This document shows positions 16,230-24,073 of a stretch of 36,339 nt of DNA, piece by piece. A program made the translations under genes and the position numbers. Under the pieces are notes generated by a model that saw only the letters and a program-made list of their open reading frames with translations, did not search any database and was not told the DNA's origin. This DNA comes from Gammaproteobacteria bacterium. GTDB lineage: Bacteria; Pseudomonadota; Gammaproteobacteria; Steroidobacterales; XN24. Every line of letters starts with the position of its first letter. Positions within the stretch are counted from its first letter, which is position 1. Location of the stretch: positions 1 through 36,339 of the forward strand of contig JAHEFR010000027.1 in assembly GCA_024640085.1 (NCBI GenBank). The letters are read 5' to 3'.

Positions 16230-16506
16230 GGTCGTATGACGATGCTTCTCACCGGTCCGATGCGTCGGTCCGGCTGAAACGCCGGGACAGTCCGGGTCTT
16301 TCGAAACGACGGGGCCGGTCTGAGTGTCGCGTCGCTGGGGGGAGGGTGCCTGGCTGATTTTTCTGGACGCCAGGACGAGGTGCGGTTGCTAGCCCAGCCG
16401 GCCCTTAGGGCGCAGTAATACCTGAATCGGCTGGCGAATACACTGAGCAGGGTCAATTCCCCGCCCGACCGGGCGTCGCGGCGGGCATCGGCGGGGCCGG
16501 TCCGGA

Positions 16507-18264
16507 TCAATTCGGCAGGCTCAAACGGCCCACGATCTCCTGGAAGCGCGGATCCTGCCGGATTCCCTCCAGTACGCCTCCGTAGCCGTTGTGGATTGCG
16601 ATCCAGGGAAACCAGTCAACTCGCGCCTCGTAGGCGGTCTCCAGCCGGCGGATCGCCCCGTCCGTGTCACCCAGCCCTGCGTAGGTGAATGCAATGTGCA
16701 GCAGGTCCTTGGGCCCGGGATCGATCATCATTGCTTCGGCCATCATCAGCGCGTCTTCGCGGCGACCGGCCATCGCATAGGTGGGTCCAAGCGCCCAGTA
16801 CCGTATCGGGAGGCCTTCCGGGATCTGCTCGTGGACAGCGATTGCCTCCTCGATCCTGCCCTGGGCCGAGTAAACCTGTCCCAGACCGTAAAGAGCCAGC
16901 GGGAAGCCTGGCGCCAGGTCCAGGCCCTCTTCACAGGCCGCGACCGCCTCATCGAAACGATCCGCCACTATGTACAACCAGCAGGCGAAACTCGGCCAGA
17001 CCGGCGAGAGCGGATCGACCTGGCTCGCTTGGGCGACGAGGGCGAAGGATTCCTCCGTGCGCCCCAAGAGTATCTCCAGGAAGGCGTAGTGGCCGAGGGC
17101 CTGGGGCAGGCTGGGATTCAATTCCACCGCGCGCCGGAAGTTCTGCTCCGATTCGGCCCAGTCCCAATCAAAGTAGAGTGCGGCTTCCGCCATGGCCGCC
17201 CGGGCCTCCGCGGAGTCCGGGTCCAGCTTGAGGGCCGTCAGCGCGGCGGCCCTGGCTTTCGGAAACGCGGATCTCGGACCCGACGAGTGGCCGATCTCGT
17301 TGTAAGCCAGGGCGAGCCCGGCGTAGGCGAGGGGATCGGATGGGTCCCGATCGACCGCCTGTCTGAGCAGGGTGATGCCCTGCTCCATGCCCTCAGGCGT
17401 GAATTGATACAGGTGATACATGCCCTTGAGGTAGAGTTCGTAGGTCTCCGGGTCGACTTCCCGACCGGCCAGCCGCGATTCCTGCCCTGGGCTGAGCTGA
17501 CCCTCGATCTGCCCTGCGATGGCGAGGGCCATATCGGCCTGCATATTCAGTACGTTGCCGATGTTCCGTGAATAGCTTTCCGCCCACAGGTTCTCGTCGG
17601 TGGCGCCGTCGATCAACTGAACCGTGATCCGGACCTCGTCGCCGTCACGATAGACCGAACCCTCCACGAGCCTCGCAACCCGCAGTTCCCGGGCGATCTC
17701 CGGAAGTGTTTTGGTCGCGCCCCGGTAGGCGTTGGCCGAAGTACGGGAGATGACTTTCAGGGCGTCCACCTTGGAAAGCAGGGTGATCAGGCCATCGTGC
17801 ATCCCCGCCACGAAATACGCCTGCTCCGGATCCCCGGTCAGGTTGTCCAGCGGCAGTACGGCAACTGAATTGGGCGAGATCTCAAGGACCGCTTCCTGGG
17901 CCCCGGGTTGCCGCATGTCGGCGATCCGGGTCGACAGCAACGCCAGCACGCCCGCGGCGGCGATCGCCAACACCGATAGCAGCAGGTAATCGTTGCGGAC
18001 CAGGCGGACAGGCCCGCCTGCGGAATCCGCAGCCGGTGTCCGGACGACACCGCGCCCGGTAATGTCGTAGCGCCAGCCGAAAATCAGCGCGAGAGGGAAC
18101 AGTGCGAAGGCACCAATCCAGATGAAGCGTATGGCTTGCTCCGGGATGTCGAGCCCGGGGAAAGCCAGGTCGGCGACCTGCAACGCGACCCAGGCGCCGA
18201 CGACATACAGTGCCGCGAGGCGGAAAACCCTCCGGCGTGCCGCCTCCTCCAATACACTGCGCAC
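16507..18264 (-). CDS. Membrane TolB-N-like/TPR signalling protein
   Basis: Starting at a GTG with GGGAGG six bases upstream, the product has 585 residues. An N-terminal segment (EEAARRRVFRLAALYVVGAW) and two further helices up to about residue 100 form a membrane region. A domain starting SVAVLPLDNLTGDPEQAYF follows (about 130-260), the TolB-N/FlgO-like fold seen in many TPR-cyclases. The rest is tetratricopeptide repeats. No cyclase domain is present. Proteins of this type are usually joined to a DNA-binding or cyclase domain; here a membrane anchor takes that place. It has the same output module as the cyclase gene at 18638-20398, also on the minus strand. Confidence 0.75.
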   Translation of the reverse strand: MRSVLEEAARRRVFRLAALYVVGAWVALQVADLAFPGLDIPEQAIRFIWIGAFALFPLALIFGWRYDITGRGVVRTPAADSAGGPVRLVRNDYLLLSVLAIAAAGVLALLSTRIADMRQPGAQEAVLEISPNSVAVLPLDNLTGDPEQAYFVAGMHDGLITLLSKVDALKVISRTSANAYRGATKTLPEIARELRVARLVEGSVYRDGDEVRITVQLIDGATDENLWAESYSRNIGNVLNMQADMALAIAGQIEGQLSPGQESRLAGREVDPETYELYLKGMYHLYQFTPEGMEQGITLLRQAVDRDPSDPLAYAGLALAYNEIGHSSGPRSAFPKARAAALTALKLDPDSAEARAAMAEAALYFDWDWAESEQNFRRAVELNPSLPQALGHYAFLEILLGRTEESFALVAQASQVDPLSPVWPSFACWLYIVADRFDEAVAACEEGLDLAPGFPLALYGLGQVYSAQGRIEEAIAVHEQIPEGLPIRYWALGPTYAMAGRREDALMMAEAMMIDPGPKDLLHIAFTYAGLGDTDGAIRRLETAYEARVDWFPWIAIHNGYGGVLEGIRQDPRFQEIVGRLSLPN

Positions 18265-18637
18265 CGGATCCTCCCTCGAACAGCCCACGCTGCTAGAGCA
18301 TAGTCATCGGCCAACCCGGGCGCATCATGCGTCGCAATACCCGGGGGAAGGACGGGGATCCGGCTTTGCGGACAGCGGGATCGTGCCCCAGAGCCTATCC
18401 GTGGTCCCGGACACAAGAGGGCCCAGGCCGCCGGGGTGTCCAAATCCCGTGGGAGAGGTCGGGCTGGGCATCGGCCTGGCTGTCTTCCGATCGCGGTTGC
18501 GTCAGATGAGCGCCGCTCCGCGCAGTAGTGAATACTGCCGCTGCCAGGCGTGGCAGGATGTGGCTCTCAACAGAAACCTGGCAGCGCTTTGCGGGGCAGC
18601 CGATAGGACGCGGGAGGGTGGCCGGAGGGGTCCGGTT
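18265..18637. other. Intergenic region between the two TPR proteins
   Basis: 373 bp with no credible reading frame. It should carry the promoter of the membrane TPR protein and the end of the cyclase transcript, but I see no clear promoter or terminator. Confidence 0.4.
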
Positions 18638-20398
18638 TCAGCCGGTCCAGCCGGCCAGCCGCAATCCCTTGACGTAGCGCTGGGCATCCTCGTCCCGCAG
18701 GAAGACGCGCATCCTGTCCTCGGTCAGATCCGGCGCCAGGCGGATCATCTGGCCAAGAGCGTGCCGCGCCTCGTCCATCTTGCCGAGCAACGCGCTGGCG
18801 GCGGCGACGATTCGCCAGGCTCCTGGCTGGTCGGGCTTCATGTCCAGACTTTGCTGGGCGAAATGGATGGCTTCCTCGTAGCGGTCGGCCATGAAATGGG
18901 CCGAGCCGATGGAAAACAGGAATTCGTTGGTCAGGGGATCCTGGGGGGACAGGCGCATCGCCTTCTCTATCATGGGGATGCCGTCGTCGGGCTTGCCTGC
19001 CGTGGTCAGGGTAGTGCCGAGGGACCAGAAGGCGAGGGCGGAGCTGGGATTCACCTCCACGGCACGCTGCAGTACTGCCACCGCCCGGTCCCGGTATCCG
19101 CAGAGGGCGCAGGCGAATCCCAGGGCTGTCAGGGCCATGGGGTCGTCCTTGTCCGCGGCCACGGCTTTTTCCGCAGCCTGCATCGCCGCCATGAGAGGCT
19201 CCTCCCGGGAGGCCACCCACTGGTAGATCACCTCGTACATGTGGCTGAAGGCGATGATGCAATAGGCCGTTGCGGAATCGGGCTGTAGTTCGAGAGCCCG
19301 GGCGGACCACGCGCGGGCCTTGGCGACGCCCTCCCGGGTGTACCGGTAGAGGTGCCACATGCCACGGTGGACGCAGTCCCAGGCGTCCGAGTTGCGCGGC
19401 GCCCGGCGGATGGCATGGAGCATCTCGCTCTGGAACAGCGCCGGTCCGACGGCTCCGGCGATCGCTGCGGTGATCTCGTCCTGGACCTGGAAGATGTCGC
19501 TGATCTCCCGGTCATAACGGCCCGACCAGATCTGGCGGCCGTCCCCGGAATCCACCAGCTCCGCGTTGACCCGCACCCGTTCGCCTACCTTCCTGACGCT
19601 GCCGGTGACGATGTAGTGGGCGCCGAGATCCTTGCCCGCCTGGCGCGGGTCTGTCGCCTTACCCTTGAAGGCGAAACTGGAGTTCCTGGAGATGACCGGA
19701 TAGATGCGCAGGGAGGCGAGGGACGTGATCAGGTCCTCGGCCAGGCCGTCGGCAAAGTACTCCTGGTCCGGGTCCGGGCTCAGATTGCGGAAGGGAAGCA
19801 CGGCGATGGCGCTGCGACCTCCGAAACCCGGGACGTGGGGCTCCATGGTTGCGGCGCCCGGAGCCGGCGCCTCTTCGTCGCCGCCGTCTCCCGCCAGCAC
19901 TTCGTAGATCTGCACCGGGCGCGGGACATTCTTCAGCGAAAACTCGCCCTTGTCTCGCAACTTGATGGGAAGTTTCCCGTCGATCTGATCGAGCACGGAC
20001 CGGGAGATTGCCACCGAACCCGGCGTGGCTTCGGCCTCGATGCGCGCGGCCACGTTGACGCCGTCGCCGACGATGCGGTCGCCCACCACCATGAGATCGC
20101 CGACGTTGACGCCGATGCGGAACTTCATCCGCCGGTCTTCGGGCCTGTCTTCGTTGCTTTCCGCAAGCTGTCGCTGAATCTCGACGGCGCACTGGACGGC
20201 ATCTACGGCGCTGGGGAACTCCGCCAGGAGGTTGTCGCCGACCTCGTCGACGACCCGACCCCCGTGCTGCCTGATCAGTCCGCCCATGATGGAGCGATAT
20301 GCATCCAGGGTCTCCAGGGTTGCGACCTCGTTGCGCGCCATCATCTGGGTGTATCCCACGGCGTCGGCGGTGAGGATGGCGGCGAGTCTGCGCTCCAT
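18638..20398 (-). CDS. Class III adenylate/guanylate cyclase with TolB-N-like and TPR domains
   Basis: The 586-residue product starts with a class III cyclase domain: MERRLAAILTADAVGYTQMM gives the first metal aspartate (D12), VGDNLLAEF the second (D55), and GDGVNVAARIE the Asn/Arg transition-state residues (N115, R119). The catalytic residues look complete. A TolB-N-like domain (SAIAVLPFRNLSPDPDQEYF, about 200-330) and TPRs follow. It should make cAMP or cGMP in the cytoplasm in response to an unknown input. The frame is open to 20440, but the cyclase motif starts at the ATG at 20398. The cNMP-binding membrane protein at 382-984 is a possible but unproven receiver. Confidence 0.85.
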   Translation of the reverse strand: MERRLAAILTADAVGYTQMMARNEVATLETLDAYRSIMGGLIRQHGGRVVDEVGDNLLAEFPSAVDAVQCAVEIQRQLAESNEDRPEDRRMKFRIGVNVGDLMVVGDRIVGDGVNVAARIEAEATPGSVAISRSVLDQIDGKLPIKLRDKGEFSLKNVPRPVQIYEVLAGDGGDEEAPAPGAATMEPHVPGFGGRSAIAVLPFRNLSPDPDQEYFADGLAEDLITSLASLRIYPVISRNSSFAFKGKATDPRQAGKDLGAHYIVTGSVRKVGERVRVNAELVDSGDGRQIWSGRYDREISDIFQVQDEITAAIAGAVGPALFQSEMLHAIRRAPRNSDAWDCVHRGMWHLYRYTREGVAKARAWSARALELQPDSATAYCIIAFSHMYEVIYQWVASREEPLMAAMQAAEKAVAADKDDPMALTALGFACALCGYRDRAVAVLQRAVEVNPSSALAFWSLGTTLTTAGKPDDGIPMIEKAMRLSPQDPLTNEFLFSIGSAHFMADRYEEAIHFAQQSLDMKPDQPGAWRIVAAASALLGKMDEARHALGQMIRLAPDLTEDRMRVFLRDEDAQRYVKGLRLAGWTG

Positions 20399-20486
20399 GA
20401 TCCGGTGTCTCCGGGCTCCAGGCCCATGATCAAAGCGCAATTCTACAACGGCTGGTCCCCGGGGTAGGGGACGGGTGGCGGAACCG

Positions 20487-21686
20487 TCAATCCAGGGGGA
20501 GCCGCTCCACCAGGGTCTGGACGACGTAATCCAGATCCAGACTCGGCCACAGCGTCAGCGGGTCCGCCTTGCCGAGGCCAGGGAGCGGGATGCCCTCGAC
20601 GAAGGGGTAGTAACGTGCCCTGAGTTCCGGCATCACCGTGGAGAAGATCACCACCGACGGGACCGAGAAGCAATCGCCGATGTGATAGATGCTGGTGTCC
20701 ACGGAGACAAGCGCGGAGGCATTCTTCACCACGGTGCAGTAATGCTGGAAACTGCGGCCCGAAATCGCCGAAAGGTCGATCTGACGTTCGTGCATGTTCG
20801 GGACCGGGACGACCGTGGCCACATCCATGCCGGTGGCCTTGACCAGCCTGGCGCAGAGGTCGCCGAAGACCTCGGCCGGCATGTTGCGTCCCAGGCTGCG
20901 GCTCAGCGGATGCAGGATCAGGTAGCGGCGGCTCAAGCCGAGGGTCGCGTCTCCCACTTCCTTGACGACCGGGATGCTAAGGGCCAGCTGGTTACGCTTG
21001 TCGTCTCGCGTGACGCCGCTGGGATCGACGCCCAGCAGCTCGAGGAAGAAGTCCACCGTAGATCGCCGAGACACGGTTGGCCGGTCCTTGAGGCCTCCCA
21101 GGTCCCAGTAGCCATCCAGAGCCTTGAATCGCTCCACCGGGACCGGCAGCATCTCGACACGGTCTATGCCTCCGTGCATGTCACAAACCGCGGCGGCATT
21201 ATCGTAGCCGGCCGAACGCACCCATAGCTCGATACTGGCCTGCTTGATGCCGGCCGCCGCCAGGCGCTTGCGCACCTCGCGGATTGCAGTCATACCCACC
21301 AGGTTGTCGCCGACGCCGACGCCGAAGCCGTTGATGATGGCGAGCTTGATCGTTTCCTTGCCGCGGAAATTCTTCATCTGGTTATCCAGCGCGCGGAAGG
21401 GCATCGCCGGAGGCGGCTGGCCCTGGTCGAGGGCCTTCTTGCGGGCAAATTCGCCGCGATTGGATATTCCCAGTTCCTTGGGCGCGTCGTGGCCGGCGAA
21501 CCAGGCGTCCTCGGAGATCCTGGACAACGCCCGTCGGGCGTCCGGGGACGCCAGGGACGAACGCAACTCGATGAAGTCATACATCGAGGTGACGTAATTG
21601 GCGTCTTCGCCACGGGCGGGATTCAGTTCCTGTTGCTTCCCATGGCGTTCAACCACGATCCTTCCTTTGGATCTGAAGAAAAACAT
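20487..21686 (-). CDS. GT9-like (heptosyltransferase-fold) glycosyltransferase
   Basis: The 399-residue product has an N-terminal region of about 120 residues, then IINGFGVGVGDNLVGMTAIR, which resembles the first nucleotide-sugar loop of ADP-heptose transferases (GDxxxxxPAIR). The C-terminal half has LILHPLSRSLGRNMP and later ALVSVDTSIYHIGDCFSVP, the GT9 donor-site pattern SVDTxxxHxAxxxxxP. The family transfers heptose or related sugars in envelope glycans. No LPS gene is adjacent, so the acceptor is unknown. The ATG at 21684-21686 is chosen because the product starts MFFFRSKGRI; the frame is open to 21761. Confidence 0.7.
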   Translation of the reverse strand: MFFFRSKGRIVVERHGKQQELNPARGEDANYVTSMYDFIELRSSLASPDARRALSRISEDAWFAGHDAPKELGISNRGEFARKKALDQGQPPPAMPFRALDNQMKNFRGKETIKLAIINGFGVGVGDNLVGMTAIREVRKRLAAAGIKQASIELWVRSAGYDNAAAVCDMHGGIDRVEMLPVPVERFKALDGYWDLGGLKDRPTVSRRSTVDFFLELLGVDPSGVTRDDKRNQLALSIPVVKEVGDATLGLSRRYLILHPLSRSLGRNMPAEVFGDLCARLVKATGMDVATVVPVPNMHERQIDLSAISGRSFQHYCTVVKNASALVSVDTSIYHIGDCFSVPSVVIFSTVMPELRARYYPFVEGIPLPGLGKADPLTLWPSLDLDYVVQTLVERLPLD

Positions 21687-21908
21687 CTTTTGGTTCCGCT
21701 CCGACAGGTCTTGCGCGATGCTAGCTGCTTCGGGCCCGGCTCGGCAGGACAGACTCCTCATTTTTCGCGATCGATCCGCCCGCCGCCAGGCACATCGTGG
21801 GCATCAGGCCTCCTCTTGTACGGCCCCACGACGACGCCGGCCTCAAGTCTCGCCTGGTCCGGAGGACAGTGGCAGCGATCCACCAGGTCTCCGGTACCGG
21901 CGCTCTAT
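21687..21908. other. Intergenic region upstream of the glycosyltransferase
   Basis: About 220 bp to the promoter of the small gene. It should hold the leftward promoter of the glycosyltransferase; no clear element or gene is seen. Together with the promoter and leader of the small gene, 21687-22038 is 352 bp without a coding sequence. Confidence 0.35.
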
Positions 21909-21936
21909 TTGACATAATGATTTGTCATAATAATGT
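21909..21936 (+). promoter_or_regulatory. Sigma-70 promoter of the 35-codon gene
   Basis: A consensus TTGACA (21909-21914), 16-bp spacer and TAATGT (21931-21936) sit in an abruptly AT-rich block. ATTTGACATAAT and ATTTGTCATAAT form a direct repeat 13 bp apart, and TGACA/TGTCA an inverted one, so a regulator may bind here. Confidence 0.6.
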
Positions 21937-22038
21937 TGAAAAACAGGAATTTAAGCAAATGACCTGGATCAGTGTGTCAGCTATATGCTCCGGATAACAT
22001 GGGCGCCATCCAAGACCGGAATCCGCCGGAGGTACGAC

Positions 22039-22146
22039 ATGGAGAAGCGGAAACCCGCCTCCAATGACGGCCTGGCACATCGGGAGGCTCGCCTCCTTCG
22101 TCGTCACCTGAGACGACGCCGCCAGGCCAACGCCAGGAGGCCATGA
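22039..22146 (+). CDS. Small basic protein, 35 residues
   Basis: The ATG is preceded by GGAGG at seven bases, the best such site in the region. The product starts MEKRKPASNDGLAHREARL and ends in an Arg-rich helix with RRHLRRRRQANARRP; about one third of residues are Arg or Lys. It lies between a consensus promoter (21909-21936) and an intrinsic terminator (22150-22180), forming a complete small transcription unit. I do not recognise it. It could be a nucleic-acid-binding micro-protein, or the RNA itself could be the product. Confidence 0.55.
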   Translation: MEKRKPASNDGLAHREARLLRRHLRRRRQANARRP

Positions 22147-22149
22147 CGA

Positions 22150-22180
22150 AAGCCCCGCCTGCCTGGCGGGGCTTGTCTTT
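22150..22180 (+). terminator. Intrinsic terminator, probably bidirectional
   Basis: AAGCCCCGCC, loop TGCCT, GGCGGGGCTT form a perfect 10-bp stem followed by GTCTTTT. It starts four bases after the small gene. On the minus strand the stem is followed by TTCG, and the HhH gene stops 58 bp away, so it can serve both. Confidence 0.85.
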
Positions 22181-22237
22181 TCTGTCCCCTGTCGCCGCTG
22201 ACCGTCCGGTGCCGAGACGCGATACGTCGAGGGGGCG

Positions 22238-23095
22238 TCATCGGCCATTCCCGCCGTAGAGATCGCGACACTCTTTCTCCCGGCCGCGCACCACCCGCCG
22301 GCCCCTTAAAGGGCCCTGGGTCTCGGTCACCACCGTGTGCTGGCCTTCTTCGTGGTCCTGATCATAGAAGTAAATCACCACCCAGTCCTTGACCTTGCCG
22401 AGCTGGTGGGCTCGGGGTGTATTGGAATAGAGCGCGGTGAAGTGCCATCCGGCCAGATCAGTATGGAGGATGGGCAGCCATGCCGCGCCGTCAGGATTGA
22501 ATCGCTTCGGCGCGATTTGTGGCAATGACCCGTCGCCGGCGCCCTGGCGATAGCGGCGGTCCACCTCCAGCAGGACCTTCACCGGCGGGCCGTCCGGACT
22601 GGTTCCGGCCGCCGGTCGCCGCGTCCTGCCCAGCATGGTCGAAAGTGCGGCGCGCAGGGCTTGCAGTTTCCTTTCGCCGATACCCGGCAGATTCTCCAGC
22701 CGGCCGTCGTAGGCTGCCGCTTCGAGTTCCTCCAGCGAGTCCACGTGGAGTTCGTCGTGAATTCTCTCCGCAAGGGCCGGCCCTACCCCGGGCACTGTCC
22801 GGAACAGGGACTCGGGCTGGAGGCTGCCGCGCAGCCGCTCCAGCTGACTCCAGCGTCCCGTATGGACGAGTTCCCATACGGCGGAGGCGATGCCCTTGCC
22901 GATTGTGGGCAGGGACGTCAGGCCCTCCATTCCCTCCGAGGCGGCGATCTCTTCCAGGTCCCGGTCCAAGCCGCCCACCGCGCTCGCCGCCCGGCGATAG
23001 GCGCGCACCCGAAAGGGATTGGCGCCCTGCGCCTCCAGCAGCCCGGCCATTTCGTCAAGCTTCTCGGCGACCTGTCTGTTCAGGGACGAGGTCAC
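22238..23095 (-). CDS. PolX-like helix-hairpin-helix protein without a recognised polymerase domain
   Basis: The 285-residue product begins like the 8-kDa domain of family X DNA polymerases (VAEKLDEMAGLLEAQGANPFRVRAYRRAA), with the helix-hairpin-helix LPTIGKGIA, then VPGVGPALAERI and LPGIGERKLQALRAA. Residues up to about 165 thus look like a DNA-binding module. The C-terminal 115 residues (KVLLEVDRRYR, then WLPILHTDLAGWHFTALYS) are a different domain; the nucleotidyltransferase GGS...DxD motif and the PHP domain are absent. A DNA-binding role in repair is inferred; catalysis is unknown. GTG at 23095 has GGGGAA seven bases upstream; the open frame to 23317 is low complexity. Confidence 0.75.
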   Translation of the reverse strand: MTSSLNRQVAEKLDEMAGLLEAQGANPFRVRAYRRAASAVGGLDRDLEEIAASEGMEGLTSLPTIGKGIASAVWELVHTGRWSQLERLRGSLQPESLFRTVPGVGPALAERIHDELHVDSLEELEAAAYDGRLENLPGIGERKLQALRAALSTMLGRTRRPAAGTSPDGPPVKVLLEVDRRYRQGAGDGSLPQIAPKRFNPDGAAWLPILHTDLAGWHFTALYSNTPRAHQLGKVKDWVVIYFYDQDHEEGQHTVVTETQGPLRGRRVVRGREKECRDLYGGNGR

Positions 23096-23307
23096 GGCAG
23101 TTCCCCGAATCGCTGATCCTGTACAGGGATTCTGGCACACGTCCGTCCGACACGCGGGCGCGCCGCGCGGGGACCTCCCCGGCAGCGGTGACCGCGGACG
23201 GGGTCTTCGGTGACTGCGGATTGGCCACGGCGGGGACGCCATGGACATCCCGGTACAGATCCGGATGTCGGCCCGGGTGCCATACTTGTAAGAGCAGGAG
23301 GAATCCG

Positions 23308-24051
23308 ATGGAAGCATGGGCCATAAGGAGCAGGTGGGTGGTCCTGTGCCTGCTGGCGATGGGCGGGCCGGCCTCCGCGGGGCCGGACAGCGACATGGCG
23401 GCGCGGCGGCAGGCCATGGTTGACGAGATCGCAGGCGAGGTGCGGATGACCTCCCAATACCTGGGCCGGGATCGCCTGGATTCCCGGGTCCTGGAAGCCA
23501 TGGGCCAGGTGCCGCGGCACGAACTCGTGCCCGAGCGCCAGCGGCGTTACGCCTATGAGAACCGGCCGTTGCCGATCGGTCACGGTCAGACGATATCCCA
23601 GCCCTACATCGTGGCCATCATGACCGACCTGATCGAGCCCGAGCCGACCCACGTGGTGCTGGAGGTGGGGACCGGGTCCGGGTACCAAGCCGCAGTGCTG
23701 GGCCGACTGGTGGACCGGGTGTGCACCATCGAGATCATCCCCCCGCTGGCGGATCGGGCCCGGGCCGACCTGGCCCGACTGGGCTATGGCAATATCCGGA
23801 CGCGCACCGGCGATGGCTACTACGGCTGGCCGGAGTGCGGGCCCTTCGACGGTATCGTCGTCACCGCAGGCGCCAGCCAGGTTCCGCCCCCCCTGATCGA
23901 GCAACTCAAGCCCGGCGGCAAGCTTGTTATCCCCGTGGGCAGCCGTTTCCTGACCCAGCAATTGCTGCTGGTGGAGAAGGGGGAGGACGGGGAGTTGAGG
24001 ACCCGGCAGATTCTGCCGGTCCGGTTCGTACCCCTGACGGGCGGCCACTGA
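23308..24051 (+). CDS. pcm: Exported protein-L-isoaspartate O-methyltransferase
   Basis: The 247-residue product has a signal peptide (core about 9-20, cleavage likely after ASA at 24). The mature part is a full PCMT: GHGQTISQPYIV (91-102) and the SAM motif VLEVGTGSGYQ (117-127), with GDGYYGW and GGKLVIPVG further on. PCMT methylates isoaspartyl residues with SAM to repair aged proteins. Export is notable because SAM is cytosolic; the signal may act as a membrane anchor instead. The ATG has a strong AGGAGG six bases upstream. It is the first gene of a likely operon with the next two (22 and 35 bp gaps). Confidence 0.85.
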   Translation: MEAWAIRSRWVVLCLLAMGGPASAGPDSDMAARRQAMVDEIAGEVRMTSQYLGRDRLDSRVLEAMGQVPRHELVPERQRRYAYENRPLPIGHGQTISQPYIVAIMTDLIEPEPTHVVLEVGTGSGYQAAVLGRLVDRVCTIEIIPPLADRARADLARLGYGNIRTRTGDGYYGWPECGPFDGIVVTAGASQVPPPLIEQLKPGGKLVIPVGSRFLTQQLLLVEKGEDGELRTRQILPVRFVPLTGGH

Positions 24052-24073
24052 AGCCGTCTTCCGGTTGCTTGCG

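Noticed and set aside
22519-23307. N-terminal extension of the PCMT frame
   Set aside because: Low-complexity Pro/Arg/Ser sequence antisense to the HhH gene; the AGGAGG and signal peptide at 23308 decide the start.
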